Positions 1 through 9,710 of a stretch of DNA of 64,000 bases are shown here, in pieces (the first letter of the stretch is position 1; the number at the start of each line of letters is the position of its first letter). The notes beneath the pieces were generated by a model. The model was not told the DNA's origin, searched no databases, and was given only the letters and a program-made list of their open reading frames with translations. The stretch lies in contig NZ_JAKJSC010000001.1 of NCBI RefSeq assembly GCF_029029525.1, positions 2,144,987 through 2,208,986 of the forward strand, read 5' to 3'. This DNA comes from Labilibaculum sp. DW002 (GTDB lineage Bacteria > Bacteroidota > Bacteroidia > Bacteroidales > Marinifilaceae). Position numbers and translations under genes: made by a program.

Positions 1-130
1 CCATTGCGATGGCAAGTACTGAACTTGAAGCCATGTGTTTAAGAACGTTTATTATTTTCGTCTTAAAGTTGGCCTCTACTTTTTCGTAACTAATAGACTC
101 TGGGTTAAACTGATACTTAGTCTTCGCCAT
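1..130 (-). CDS. M23 family metallopeptidase, N-terminal fragment
   Basis: Reverse-strand reading frame that starts at an ATG at 130 and runs off the window edge, so only about 43 residues are visible. It begins MAKTKYQFNPESISYEKVE and has a hydrophobic stretch beginning near residue 36. From family knowledge, this opening resembles the membrane-anchored M23 (lysostaphin-like) peptidoglycan endopeptidases that often sit divergently next to alaS in Bacteroidota. The catalytic domain lies outside the window, so the assignment rests on the N-terminus and on the context only. Confidence 0.55.
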   Translation of the reverse strand, partial: MAKTKYQFNPESISYEKVEANFKTKIINVLKHMASSSVLAIAM

Positions 131-209
131 GTAATTTTTATAGGTTGTATTTACTAAAAAAAGCCTAAAATTTTTGCTCTCTATAGGTAACAAAATTAAG
201 GAAATAATC

Positions 210-217
210 TAACTTTG
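210..217 (+). promoter_or_regulatory. -7 box of alaS promoter (TAACTTTG)
   Basis: TAACTTTG fits the Bacteroidota TAnnTTTG consensus and lies 44 bp upstream of the alaS ATG. No TTG is found at the usual 17-23 bp further upstream, so only half of the promoter is supported. Confidence 0.35.
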
Positions 218-261
218 CAAGCTAAGTATCAAAATCTCATTGATTTAAAACATAATACAAT

Positions 262-2895
262 ATGACTTCTAGCGAGATCAGACAAGCCTATTTGGATTTC
301 TTTGAATCCAAACAACATAAAATTGAATCATCAGCAGCAATGGTGATTAAGGATGACCCAACATTAATGTTTACAAATGCCGGGATGAATCAGTTCAAGG
401 ATATTTTCCTTGGTAATTCTCCCATTAAGTACAAGAGAATTGCCAACTCCCAAAAATGTTTGCGAGTATCAGGTAAGCATAACGACTTGGAAGAAGTAGG
501 ACATGACACCTACCACCACACCATGTTCGAAATGTTAGGCAACTGGTCTTTTGGTGATTATTTTAAAAAGGAAGCAATTGATTGGGCTTGGGAATTCTTA
601 GTTGATACATTAAAACTTCCAACGGATCGTTTATACGCTAGTGTTTTTGAAGGTAGTGATGAAGACAAAATGCCTCGCGACGACGAAGCTGCAGGTTATT
701 GGGAGAAGTACCTTCCCGTAAGTCACATTATCAACGGAAACAAGAAAGATAATTTCTGGGAAATGGGAGATGTTGGTCCTTGTGGTCCATGTTCTGAAAT
801 TCATATTGACCTAAGAACGGAAGAAGAAAGAAAACTTGTTGATGGTAGAGATCTTATTAATATGGATCACCCACAAGTTGTTGAAATTTGGAACTTAGTT
901 TTCATGCAATTCAACCGTAAGGCTGATGGCTCACTAGAGTCATTACCTCATCAGCACGTTGATACAGGAATGGGATTCGAGCGTCTTTGTATGGCTATGC
1001 AAAACAAGCAATCAAACTACGATACTGACGTTTTCCAGCCAATCATCCAAGCTATTGCAAAGATGTGTGGCAAAACATACGGCGACAACGAAGAGATCGA
1101 TATCGCATTACGTGTAATTGCTGACCATATCAGAACTATTTCATTTGCTATTACTGATGGTCAATTACCATCGAATAATAAAGCAGGTTACGTCATCCGT
1201 CGAATCCTTCGTCGTGCTGTACGTTATGGTTATACATTCCTTGATTTGAAAGATCCTTTCATGTACCGTTTGGTTGAGGTTCTAATCGAGGTTATGGGTA
1301 AGCATTTTCCAGAACTGGTTAAGCAAAGAAATTTGATCGAAAAAGTGGTGAAAGAGGAAGAGAATTCTTTCCTAAGAACACTTGCTAACGGTATCAAGCT
1401 ACTTGATCAGATTATTGAAAAAACAAAAGCTGACGACTTTAAAGTTGTTCAAGGTAAAGTTGCTTTTGAACTTTACGATACATACGGATTCCCATTAGAC
1501 TTGACAGAGTTGATTCTTAAGGAGAATGATCTTGTTGTGAACCGAAGAGAATTTAACGAAGCCATGGAAGCTCAGAAGAACCGTTCACGTTCAGCTACAG
1601 CAATGGAAACCGGCGATTGGATTGAGATTCTGAAGGATGATAAGGAAGAGTTCGTTGGTTATGATTACTTATCAACTGATGTAAAAGTTACACGCTATCG
1701 TAAAATGAATATCAAAGGGAAAGATTTATTCCAACTGGTATTCAACATTACGCCTTTCTATGGCGAAAGTGGTGGACAGGTAGGCGATACTGGTTATATC
1801 GAAGCCAATGGCGAGAAAATTTCGATTGTAGATACAAAAAAAGAAACGGGTTTAATTATTCATATTGCAAACGAATTACCTAGCGATCCAACTCTAACTT
1901 TTAAAGCAGTTGTAAACGCAGGTAAGCGTCAATTAATTGCAAATAACCATACAGCTACACACCTATTGCATGCAGCTCTACGCGAAGTCTTGGGCGATCA
2001 TGTTGAGCAAAAAGGTTCTCTGGTAAATCCTGATCATTTACGTTTTGACTTTTCTCATTTCCAAAAATTGACAGAAGAAGAGATTGCTAAGGTTGAAGAA
2101 ATTGTAAATCACAAGATTCGTGAAAATGCAACAACCGAAATAAAAAATGGTATTCCTATGCAGGAAGCTATTGATTTAGGCGCAATGGCTTTATTTGGTG
2201 AGAAGTATGGCGACTTGGTCCGTGTTGTAAAATTAAACGAATCGGTTGAGCTTTGTGGTGGTACTCACGTTAAGGCTACGGGGCAGATTGGCTTATTCAA
2301 AATCACTTCTGAGGGAGCTATTTCTGCAGGCGTACGTCGTATTGAAGCAATTACAGCAGTTAAGGCTGAGAAATATATCAATGATAAGCTAAACACACTT
2401 AAAGAGATTGAACGTACTTTCAAGTCGAATCAAAATTTAATTAAGAACATTGAAGATTTGATGTCTGAAAATTCAGGTTTGAAGAAAGACCTGGACGGAT
2501 TCATGAAAGATCGCCTAAAGGTGATTAAGAATGATCTTAAAGGACATGTTTCTGTTACCAAAGATGTTAATTTTATTACCGAGCCATTAAGTGTTGGAAG
2601 TGCTGGTGATATTAAAGATGTTGCCTTCTCGCTTAAATCAGAAGTTGAAAACCTGGTGTTTATTGCTGGGGCAGACCTTGGTGGAAAAGCCAACCTGACT
2701 ATCATGTTCTCTGATAACCTGGTTAAAGAATACGATTTGAATGCCGGAGCAATTGTTCGTGAAGCTGCTAAGGAAATTAAAGGTGGTGGCGGTGGCCAGG
2801 CATTCTTTGCTTCTGCTGGTGGTAAAGATCCTCAGGGTATTGATGCGGCAATCAGTACAGCTAAGAAAATGATTCTACACAAGATTGAAGGCTAA
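262..2895 (+). CDS. alaS: Alanine--tRNA ligase
   Basis: Cytoplasmic enzyme that charges tRNA(Ala) with alanine and edits mischarged serine and glycine. The 877 residues match the full family length. The class II catalytic core fills roughly the first 240 residues ([12 protein letters not shown], then the acidic [12 protein letters not shown]). The editing domain carries the zinc-binding HxxxH at 563-567 and CxxxH at 665-669 (CGGTH). The C-Ala domain ends with a glycine-rich block ([15 protein letters not shown]). The ATG at 262 follows a TAnnTTTG -7 box by 44 bp. It is divergent from the M23 peptidase gene and is followed by a strong terminator. No defect is seen. Confidence 0.98.
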   Translation: MTSSEIRQAYLDFFESKQHKIESSAAMVIKDDPTLMFTNAGMNQFKDIFLGNSPIKYKRIANSQKCLRVSGKHNDLEEVGHDTYHHTMFEMLGNWSFGDYFKKEAIDWAWEFLVDTLKLPTDRLYASVFEGSDEDKMPRDDEAAGYWEKYLPVSHIINGNKKDNFWEMGDVGPCGPCSEIHIDLRTEEERKLVDGRDLINMDHPQVVEIWNLVFMQFNRKADGSLESLPHQHVDTGMGFERLCMAMQNKQSNYDTDVFQPIIQAIAKMCGKTYGDNEEIDIALRVIADHIRTISFAITDGQLPSNNKAGYVIRRILRRAVRYGYTFLDLKDPFMYRLVEVLIEVMGKHFPELVKQRNLIEKVVKEEENSFLRTLANGIKLLDQIIEKTKADDFKVVQGKVAFELYDTYGFPLDLTELILKENDLVVNRREFNEAMEAQKNRSRSATAMETGDWIEILKDDKEEFVGYDYLSTDVKVTRYRKMNIKGKDLFQLVFNITPFYGESGGQVGDTGYIEANGEKISIVDTKKETGLIIHIANELPSDPTLTFKAVVNAGKRQLIANNHTATHLLHAALREVLGDHVEQKGSLVNPDHLRFDFSHFQKLTEEEIAKVEEIVNHKIRENATTEIKNGIPMQEAIDLGAMALFGEKYGDLVRVVKLNESVELCGGTHVKATGQIGLFKITSEGAISAGVRRIEAITAVKAEKYINDKLNTLKEIERTFKSNQNLIKNIEDLMSENSGLKKDLDGFMKDRLKVIKNDLKGHVSVTKDVNFITEPLSVGSAGDIKDVAFSLKSEVENLVFIAGADLGGKANLTIMFSDNLVKEYDLNAGAIVREAAKEIKGGGGGQAFFASAGGKDPQGIDAAISTAKKMILHKIEG

Positions 2896-2924
2896 AAAAG
2901 CTACAAGCGTAAAGCTACAAGTAT

Positions 2925-2960
2925 AAAAAACGCCATTTCGTGAGAGATGGCGTTTTTTTT
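2925..2960 (+). terminator. Rho-independent terminator of alaS
   Basis: A 9-bp stem (2931-2939 with 2944-2952, one G-U pair) with a 4-nt loop is followed by eight T residues and preceded by six A residues, so it could work in both directions. Confidence 0.85.
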
Positions 2961-3152
2961 GTTTTCATTGTCTTGTCCTAAAATAAGTATCTCACACTTC
3001 AATTAAAACTTCACAATAGGATTATTATTTTATATTTATATTTCATTATATTTAACTTCTCGTTATCAAATAAGAGAATATGGAGACCAGAAACCATTCA
3101 AACGGGGCGAACCTGAAAAGCCATACGAGTAAGCATTTTAATCGAAAAAATA

Positions 3153-3503
3153 ATGGAAATTTTTATTGGAGTAGTTTTTTACCTTGCACTTATTGCATTA
3201 ATGATAGTATCTGCGTGGAAAATTAACACAAAAGCAAATCAACCTGGATGGGCTTGTATTGTGCCAATTTATAGCGCTATAGTAACCTTAGAGATTATTG
3301 GTAAACCATGGTGGTGGATACTTCTAATTATCTTCCTTCCAGGGATAAATTTAATCTGGCTAATTTGGATGACAAATCTATTATCTAAAAGCTTTGGGAA
3401 AAGTACTGGATTTACTATAGGTATGATTTTTCTACCATTCATTTTTTATCCAATTCTTGGATTAGGGGATGCTACTTATCAAGGTCCTGCTGGATTAAAA
3501 TAA
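3153..3503 (+). CDS. Small DUF5684-type integral membrane protein
   Basis: 116 residues, almost all of them in membrane segments: an N-terminal helix (about 3-23), a central pair with a WWWILL block (about 50-72) and a final helix near 85-105. The motif NQPGWACIVPIYS followed by a tryptophan-rich helix is typical of DUF5684 proteins, which are of unknown function and sometimes annotated as signal peptidase I-like. No catalytic serine-lysine pair typical of signal peptidase is visible. The gene stands alone between two terminators. The open frame upstream (3052-3108), with no start codon, ends in a charged peptide and could be a remnant. Confidence 0.7.
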   Translation: MEIFIGVVFYLALIALMIVSAWKINTKANQPGWACIVPIYSAIVTLEIIGKPWWWILLIIFLPGINLIWLIWMTNLLSKSFGKSTGFTIGMIFLPFIFYPILGLGDATYQGPAGLK

Positions 3504-3519
3504 TCATTATATAAATAAC

Positions 3520-3553
3520 AAAAAACGCCGTTTCAATTGAAACGGCGTTTTTT
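3520..3553. terminator. Bidirectional terminator
   Basis: A perfect palindrome centred on 3535/3536 (CGCCGTTTCAATTGAAACGGCG) is flanked by A and T runs. It lies between the convergent DUF5684 and ccsA genes and can serve both strands. Confidence 0.9.
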
Positions 3554-3568
3554 GTATACTAAAATATC

Positions 3569-4354
3569 TTACGGCTGTTGACTGTATGTGTGAACACTAA
3601 ACTGTGCCGATGGAAGGTAATTAACTCCGAACCAACACACCAAAAGTATTACGAAGGCAAAGGCCAAAATCCATAAAGATGATTTGTATTTCGAAGGCAT
3701 TTGATGTCGTCGGTGAATGTAGACTAAATATCCCATCCAGGTAATAAATGCCCAAGTTTCCTTTGGATCCCATGTCCAATAATGCCCCCAAGCTTCTTTT
3801 GCCCAAAGAGCACCAAATAGTAAGCCAAGGGTTAAAAAAGAGAAGCCCAAATAGACCAAATTGTCGGCTACATACATCAATTTATTGTCAAACTTGTTCA
3901 TTTTCACTTGATACAAGCCATACACAGCAACTAATGTAGATGCAGCAAGAAATGCATAGGAAATAATATACACCACAACGTGTGGCACGAACCATGGACT
4001 TTGCAAAGCTGGCATTAATGTTTTCGAGAAATTTTCGGGATGCAGAAAATTAATGAACAGAAACAGCAATGACATAAAAAGACAGTAATACAGCATCCAC
4101 AAATACTTCCATCGGAAATAGGTAATCAATCCAATTATGGATATAAATAATGCATACCACAAACGTGTTTCACCTAAAGTTCTCAATGGAGGTCGTTCCA
4201 AGCTAGTCCATAAAAAACCAATATATAAAGCCATGCTGAGTATACCAATCAGTACAAGAGCATTTCGAATGCCATTTTTCTTAGCTAGCAAAGCAGACAA
4301 AATCCAACTTGCTGAACTCACACCTGCTGACAATAAAAAATAGTTCCAAATCAT
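3569..4354 (-). CDS. ccsA: Cytochrome c biogenesis protein CcsA/ResC
   Basis: Heme-handling half of the system II cytochrome c synthase; with ResB it moves heme across the inner membrane and attaches it to CXXCH motifs. The 261 residues contain about seven or eight membrane helices and the tryptophan-rich heme-binding WWD-type segment (WGHYWTWDPKETWAFITW, near residues 190-207). The last gene of the minus-strand nrf cluster, it starts 42 bp after the resB stop. In Wolinella a dedicated system II protein (NrfI) is needed for the CXXCK heme of NrfA, so this pair may have that role here; this is inference from position. Confidence 0.9.
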   Translation of the reverse strand: MIWNYFLLSAGVSSASWILSALLAKKNGIRNALVLIGILSMALYIGFLWTSLERPPLRTLGETRLWYALFISIIGLITYFRWKYLWMLYYCLFMSLLFLFINFLHPENFSKTLMPALQSPWFVPHVVVYIISYAFLAASTLVAVYGLYQVKMNKFDNKLMYVADNLVYLGFSFLTLGLLFGALWAKEAWGHYWTWDPKETWAFITWMGYLVYIHRRHQMPSKYKSSLWILAFAFVILLVCWFGVNYLPSAQFSVHTYSQQP

Positions 4355-4396
4355 TTTATTCAGTTTACAGTTATCAGTAAACAGTTATCAGTAAAA

Positions 4397-5638
4397 TTAC
4401 TGCTCACTGCTAATTGTTACTTTATTTCCACGCCAAAACATGTAAATAGAGCCAATCATCATCATAAACACACCAATGTATACATATATCTGCCAAGGAT
4501 CTTTCACAACCTCTACAATGCTCTTGGTAGAATAAATCCCCATCTTTTCATCGTAGCTTAGTTGGTAGATTTTCCATCCGTTAACAGTGAATGATTTGTT
4601 TACTTCTAATACCTCATCTCGCTGTTTTCCATCTGGCGTAAAAATTCGAACATCAGAAGAGAATTTTTTTGCTTCAGGAACGGTCATTAACAATGAAAAT
4701 TCATCGTTTATTTTTAGTGACTCATGAGGACGATTAAAACTTCCACAGCTGATCCAGCCAGAAATAGTGTCTTTTTGCTGAGAAATAACCTTCACTTTAG
4801 CTGCTGGTGCTGCACCTAAGTCCGAAAGGAAATAATATCGATCTCCAGATCGTCCAGATGTCAGAAAAAACTCCTCTACGATTATCTTCCAATCGTGCAA
4901 TTTACACTCTAAGGAATCCTCTATCATGATCATGGAAGGTTTCGTTGGCTCGTATAAATTACCTGTGGTATTTTCAACAACTGCCATCTTAGGATTAAAC
5001 TCTTCAATCTTAAAATCATTTAATTTAATGGCCAATGGCAATTCGTAAAACTTGCCAAAATCATCATAAGCTCTTGCCTCTATCCTATTCTCATGCAAAT
5101 CCATTCGTAAACGCTGAAGATCTCCTGAGCCAAGACCAGCTGCAAAAACCGTTATCCATAAACCTAAATGACTACAAATGAATCCCCAATTTTTCCATTT
5201 TAAAGGAAACAGCTTTCGAATGATTACCATTCCCAATATCAGCAACAAATAAAAATTAATAAACAAAAAAGGAATGGATGTAGTTAATTGATTCAAATTA
5301 AGCATTCCGACCAATCCATCTTTCTTGATTGGTACCTGCGGAATAATTCCCATCACAATTACAAGCAAACTTAAGGCTGTTATTGCACCAATAGAAGCTG
5401 GAACTCCCGATAAGAATTTAAAACTTGATTTTCGCTTAATCAAAAAATACAAAAGTACGTTTAACAATATATAAACACCACCTACTATTATATTTTGAGG
5501 AAAGACAATGGTCCCAAAATTTGTACTATCAATGGTAAATTCCAGTGCAAATCCAACTAGTAGTATTCCAAATGCTAATAAGAATCCTTCAGAATATGTC
5601 CAAGGCGATTGCCATAAAGCCTTTTTTATTTTTGTCAT
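4397..5638 (-). CDS. resB: Cytochrome c biogenesis protein ResB
   Basis: 413-residue membrane protein with four N-terminal helices in the first 190 residues, then a large periplasmic domain (about 195-380) and a last helix near 385-405, the usual ResB/Ccs1 plan. It keeps apocytochrome cysteines ready and works with CcsA. The gene lies between nrfA and ccsA on the same strand. A terminator just before it (after nrfA) suggests that resB-ccsA gets only read-through or has its own weak promoter. Confidence 0.88.
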   Translation of the reverse strand: MTKIKKALWQSPWTYSEGFLLAFGILLVGFALEFTIDSTNFGTIVFPQNIIVGGVYILLNVLLYFLIKRKSSFKFLSGVPASIGAITALSLLVIVMGIIPQVPIKKDGLVGMLNLNQLTTSIPFLFINFYLLLILGMVIIRKLFPLKWKNWGFICSHLGLWITVFAAGLGSGDLQRLRMDLHENRIEARAYDDFGKFYELPLAIKLNDFKIEEFNPKMAVVENTTGNLYEPTKPSMIMIEDSLECKLHDWKIIVEEFFLTSGRSGDRYYFLSDLGAAPAAKVKVISQQKDTISGWISCGSFNRPHESLKINDEFSLLMTVPEAKKFSSDVRIFTPDGKQRDEVLEVNKSFTVNGWKIYQLSYDEKMGIYSTKSIVEVVKDPWQIYVYIGVFMMMIGSIYMFWRGNKVTISSEQ

Positions 5639-5710
5639 ATATTATTCCTTAATCCAATCCAACAAATTATTCAAGTCGTAATTTGCCGATTTTTATTGTT
5701 ACAGATACTA

Positions 5711-5747
5711 ATATAAAAAAATATGCCACCCAAATTGAGTGGCATAT
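5711..5747 (-). terminator. Terminator after nrfA
   Basis: On the minus strand a 9-bp stem (ATATGCCAC with GTGGCATAT, 5721-5729 and 5739-5747) is followed by a run of seven T residues. It separates nrfA from resB. Confidence 0.8.
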
Positions 5748-5779
5748 TAATAATTCATCTATTTAGAATGAAAAGTTCA

Positions 5780-7291
5780 TTACATTTTCACTTTGTAAGT
5801 CTTCTCACGCTTTTCAGCTTTTTTGTCCCACTCAGGAAGAAGATTCTTCTTAAATGTTTCTTTCTCTTTATTCAATTTATCCATATCAAGACCGATAAAT
5901 TTCTGAGCTTTTGCTTTCGTAGCGATATCTGGATAAGCAACCTCTCCGTCGAAACCATACTTATGGAAAATTCTTACTAAAGCGATTCGAGCCTCTTGTG
6001 CACGATCTACACCAGTAGTAATAATACGACCCGTTTCAGTTGGAGCGTGGAAAGAACCACCATGAGAAGCAGCTGCATAATCCCAACGCCACTGAGCGTG
6101 ACGAATCATCATCAATATTGGCTTCATTTCTTTTTCAGTAGCACCTAAATCCCAAGCTTTCTTAGCTTCAACGTGAGCACGTACAAGAAGTTCTTCTAGC
6201 TTATCACGATTCTCGATAATTTGATCCTGACGTTGATAAACATTCTTAATCAACTTCTCAGTCTCTTCACGGTGACAAACCTGACAAGAATTAGCAACAT
6301 TATTCAATGGAGATTGAATATGGTGATCAGTAAATTTCTGTCCACCTTCTGATTTATAAGGCATATGGCAATCAGCACAAGAAACACCACGATCAGCGTG
6401 AATACCCTTTAGGTAAACTTCGTATCCCGGATGCTGAGCTTTCAACATAGGAGCTTTACTTAACTTATGAGTCCAATCTTTAAACTCAAGCTCATCGTAG
6501 TACTCTTCCATTTCTTCAACGCCCATTCCTTTATCCCATGGTAACTGAACAAAAGCAGATCCTTTAACACGATTCTTGTTAAAATAATACTCAACATGAC
6601 ACTGAGCACAAACTAAAGAACGCATCTCCTGATGAGTTGCATCGTTAATATCTTTACCCATACGCTCGAAAGCTTCAATTAGGTATGGACGCGTAACTTT
6701 AAGATTCATTGTTTCAGCATCGTGACAGTCGGCACATCCAATAGGATTTACAACTTCGTGTCCTTTTGACGACCATTTTCCTGAATAATATTCAGCAACA
6801 CCAATTTCATTCATCAAACGAGGTACATCAGGAGATTTACATGTCCAACATGTTGAAGGCATTGGTCCATCTTTATCACTAGTTGGGCCACCTGTACGTA
6901 AAGTATTTCTTAAGTCATCAACTGCATAATAATGACCACGACCTTGATTATAATCTTTCGCAAAACCATAACCTGCCCAAAGCACAACCAATCGAGGGTC
7001 TACTTCCAACATATCAATCATAGCATTACCGTTATACTTGCTATTAAAGCTAGTATCGGCTGTGTTGTAATAAGATTCAAATTCGCGAGGGAAATTTTCA
7101 CCCCAAACCTCGTTGCGAGGTTCCCACTGGTTATATTCAACCTGCGGTGTGTAAGCAAAAACAGATTCGGCTCTTCTTTCCATTATCGATGAAGCTAACA
7201 ATCCAAGTAGAAATACAACCACCAAAGTTGCAAGGAAGATGATCCATCCCAACATTGGTTTTTTGCCTACAGATTCTTGTATTGGTTTCAT
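5780..7291 (-). CDS. nrfA: Ammonia-forming cytochrome c nitrite reductase
   Basis: Catalyses six-electron reduction of nitrite to ammonium in the periplasm. The 503-residue length is typical. An N-terminal hydrophobic segment (about 14-35) acts as signal or anchor. The unusual catalytic heme motif CWTCK is at about residue 148; four ordinary CXXCH motifs follow (CADCH, CAQCH, CADCH, CQVCH), giving the five hemes of NrfA. It starts 19 bp after nrfH, so the two are translated together as the NrfHA complex. All key motifs are intact. Confidence 0.97.
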   Translation of the reverse strand: MKPIQESVGKKPMLGWIIFLATLVVVFLLGLLASSIMERRAESVFAYTPQVEYNQWEPRNEVWGENFPREFESYYNTADTSFNSKYNGNAMIDMLEVDPRLVVLWAGYGFAKDYNQGRGHYYAVDDLRNTLRTGGPTSDKDGPMPSTCWTCKSPDVPRLMNEIGVAEYYSGKWSSKGHEVVNPIGCADCHDAETMNLKVTRPYLIEAFERMGKDINDATHQEMRSLVCAQCHVEYYFNKNRVKGSAFVQLPWDKGMGVEEMEEYYDELEFKDWTHKLSKAPMLKAQHPGYEVYLKGIHADRGVSCADCHMPYKSEGGQKFTDHHIQSPLNNVANSCQVCHREETEKLIKNVYQRQDQIIENRDKLEELLVRAHVEAKKAWDLGATEKEMKPILMMIRHAQWRWDYAAASHGGSFHAPTETGRIITTGVDRAQEARIALVRIFHKYGFDGEVAYPDIATKAKAQKFIGLDMDKLNKEKETFKKNLLPEWDKKAEKREKTYKVKM

Positions 7292-7310
7292 ATGCTATTT
7301 TATTTAGGTT

Positions 7311-7916
7311 TTATTCGTTTTCTAATTTAGATTCTTCCATGTATTCCTGTAACCAATCTGGAATTGGACTTGAAGGTACCGGCACGCGTGCGTTTGGAAC
7401 ACTCGAAAGGCTATTTACCCTTCCATGAGGTACTTCTCTATGGCAATCCCAGCACACTCTACCTTGCGTGTTATGTGTATGTTGTGGAACTTGTGTTGCC
7501 AACTTAGGGTCGGTCAGCGTTTGGCTGTGACAGCGAATACAGTTATTGTGAACCACTTCGCGTCCTTCTTCCAAAATAAAGATGACTTCCGGTTCCATTC
7601 TTAATGCAAACATTGTTGCATGCCTCAAACCATCTTTTGCCTTAAAAAAGTACTTATTAAACACATTATTGTGCGGTACATGGCAATCGTTACATGTAGC
7701 AACCTCACGGTGCGAACTATGCTGATAGGTCGCATATTGTGGTGCCATAACATGACAGTTGACGCAGGTTTTAGGATCATCAGAAAGATATGATGCCGCC
7801 TTTGAAAGGTAAAGCACATAAAAGCCAAGTCCAACGAATATTCCTAGAGACACCAAAACCGGCAGTTTCCATTGTGGAGGTGGTGTTAGAAATTTGAATA
7901 GTTTTCTCATTAGCAA
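7311..7916 (-). CDS. nrfH: NrfH, membrane tetraheme quinol dehydrogenase
   Basis: Passes electrons from menaquinol to NrfA. 201 residues: one N-terminal membrane helix (about 18-38) followed by four CXXCH motifs (CVNCH, CNDCH, CIRCH, CWDCH) of the NapC/NirT/NrfH family. The extra C-terminal tail of about 30 residues is polar and proline-rich. It lies between the porin gene (27-bp gap) and nrfA. Confidence 0.95.
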   Translation of the reverse strand: MLMRKLFKFLTPPPQWKLPVLVSLGIFVGLGFYVLYLSKAASYLSDDPKTCVNCHVMAPQYATYQHSSHREVATCNDCHVPHNNVFNKYFFKAKDGLRHATMFALRMEPEVIFILEEGREVVHNNCIRCHSQTLTDPKLATQVPQHTHNTQGRVCWDCHREVPHGRVNSLSSVPNARVPVPSSPIPDWLQEYMEESKLENE

Positions 7917-7943
7917 AAGTTTTGATGTATTGGGTTTGCTTTA

Positions 7944-9191
7944 TTACTTCAAAAAGTTAGGAGTGAAAACAACCATAACCCATCCCCAGTTTTGAGTTTC
8001 ATCTTTGTCACCACCCTTCAACACTTCCATTGAATCTGATGCAAACATCTGAGAATATCCCATTTTAAATGTTACTGATTTTGAATACTTATATCCGAAT
8101 GATAAGTCAATCTCAGTACCTAAATAAGCATCTTGTTTTTCAGCTCCTTTATATAAATCTGCTGCTGCAGAAAAAATATGAATAGCCGATCCAAATGAGA
8201 ACTTATCTTTTGAATAGTTTAAACCACCATAAATATCTTGTAATCCAACATCACCAACATGGTTGCCAACATAGAAATAATCCATATGACCATTAAACTT
8301 GTGATTGGTTCCGAATAAAGGCGTGAAAGAATTATTATCTTTTATCTCATCATCATCAGTTCCTGACAGCATTTCAATTCCAACATTACCTTTCCAGTTA
8401 TCCGCAACCTTAAATTTCATTCCTAAGTTGAACATATAAGCACTAATATCCTTATCCGCAACTGTTTTACCCGACTGAGCATATAGTGATCCGGTTAAAG
8501 TAACTTTACCTGGACGGTAATTCATATGTGTACCAAAAGTTTGATTGTATCTTGTTTCAAGATCATCATCAACATCAAGAGTCTGAAGACCTACATTCAT
8601 GAATAGTAAGCTAAAATCAAACTTGTCTGATTTTCTGTTATACCAAGCAAATTGCATGTTCTTATAATTTGTTGTGTATAACATTCTCTTTAATCCTTCA
8701 GAGTCGTTATTTACAGCTAAACCAAGATGAAATTTACCTTTATCATCGGTTTTAAACTTAAGCAAAGCTAAGTCATGACTTCTTGCTTGTTGAGCCCAAC
8801 CGACATTACCCAAAATTCTGGAATCATCATAAACCAATTCCTGACGACCTACTTTTAATGAAAAGTTCTCATTAAACAATAGTTCACCCCATGCTTCGTG
8901 CAACATCAACTGATTCTTATCAGACATATTTAGCTGTTTTACATCTCCCCAAGTACGAACATCTTGTAATGATAAACCAACACGGAATTTAGAATCGTTG
9001 TACTTTAAATTCAAACGTGTACGTTGAGAAGTGAACAAAGCAGCATCATCAGCCTCACTAAATAATGATTTTAAGCCATGACGATACTCAGTACGTGGAC
9101 GAAGTTCTCCTGTAAAAGTAAGTTGTGCCATCGTTATCATTGGCACTAGTCCTAGAAAAAGGACTAACATTAGACGAAATAGTTTTTTCAT
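7944..9191 (-). CDS. Outer-membrane porin of the nrf operon
   Basis: About 415 residues from the chosen ATG at 9191, which opens a clean signal peptide (MKKLFRLMLVLFLGLVPMIT) ending at an MAQ cleavage site; a start further upstream at 9257 would put 22 odd residues in front. After the signal the sequence alternates hydrophobic and polar residues with many aromatic strand ends and finishes in NFLK, as expected for a beta-barrel. The region GRQELVYDDSRILG matches alginate-export-type porins. As first gene of the nrf operon it probably lets nitrite or another small solute through the outer membrane; the substrate is inferred, not shown. Confidence 0.75.
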   Translation of the reverse strand: MKKLFRLMLVLFLGLVPMITMAQLTFTGELRPRTEYRHGLKSLFSEADDAALFTSQRTRLNLKYNDSKFRVGLSLQDVRTWGDVKQLNMSDKNQLMLHEAWGELLFNENFSLKVGRQELVYDDSRILGNVGWAQQARSHDLALLKFKTDDKGKFHLGLAVNNDSEGLKRMLYTTNYKNMQFAWYNRKSDKFDFSLLFMNVGLQTLDVDDDLETRYNQTFGTHMNYRPGKVTLTGSLYAQSGKTVADKDISAYMFNLGMKFKVADNWKGNVGIEMLSGTDDDEIKDNNSFTPLFGTNHKFNGHMDYFYVGNHVGDVGLQDIYGGLNYSKDKFSFGSAIHIFSAAADLYKGAEKQDAYLGTEIDLSFGYKYSKSVTFKMGYSQMFASDSMEVLKGGDKDETQNWGWVMVVFTPNFLK

Positions 9192-9710
9192 AGTATGGAT
9201 AGATTTCAATTTAAAAAACTGTGAGTCACCACAGTAATTACATAGATTATATTGCAATACTAGGTAGATTAAAGCTTTATTTCAAGATTAGAAGATTATT
9301 TAAATTTATTATATTTAAATTTTAATACCTTTTTATCCTTTACTATTCTTGGTTTTCAAGCTTTTCATATCGATGATAACAAATATGAAACAAGTGTAAT
9401 TTATCTTTAATCTTAATAAAAACATGAAACATCCTATATATGTAACTCCATTTCCCCTATTTAATAAGAAAATTTATCTGCAATAGATAAATTGAAATCT
9501 TACTACAAATGGAACATCTTACTTACAACAAGTTACATTATTTCAATGAAAAAGGCTCATCAAAAAGTAGTTGAAGTATGAAAATTATAGTATTTTGGAT
9601 TTATAAAGAAAAGCGTATCTTGAACTCCAATTTTCGGGAAGTAGCACGTTAAGTGGCTTTTAACCGAATAACAATAAAATTCTTTAATCGAAATATAAAA
9701 TTTTACCCGA
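9192..9710. other. Divergent intergenic region, nrf porin / ccsBA
   Basis: 519 bp without a supported gene. It must hold the promoters for the minus-strand nrf operon and the plus-strand fused ccsBA gene, but no clear TTG-N19-TAnnTTTG pair was found for either. It is very AT-rich, with several near-palindromic TTTAAA and ATTTAAAT stretches around 9300-9325. Confidence 0.4.
9218..9235. promoter_or_regulatory. 18-bp inverted repeat upstream of nrf porin
   Basis: ACTGTG-N6-CACAGT, a perfect 6-bp inverted repeat with a 6-bp spacer, lies 27-44 bp in front of the porin ATG. The spacing resembles operators of CRP/FNR-family regulators, some of which control nitrite genes in Bacteroidota. A role as operator is inferred. 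Confidence 0.35.

Noticed and set aside
3052-3108. Open stretch ending in a charged peptide before the DUF5684 gene
   Set aside because: No start codon and only 18 codons; could be a gene tail but is too short to claim.
3621-3939. Short frames opposite to or shifted against ccsA (3621-3806 and 3748-3939)
   Set aside because: Shadows of the CcsA coding sequence, which has the WWD motif and membrane helices.
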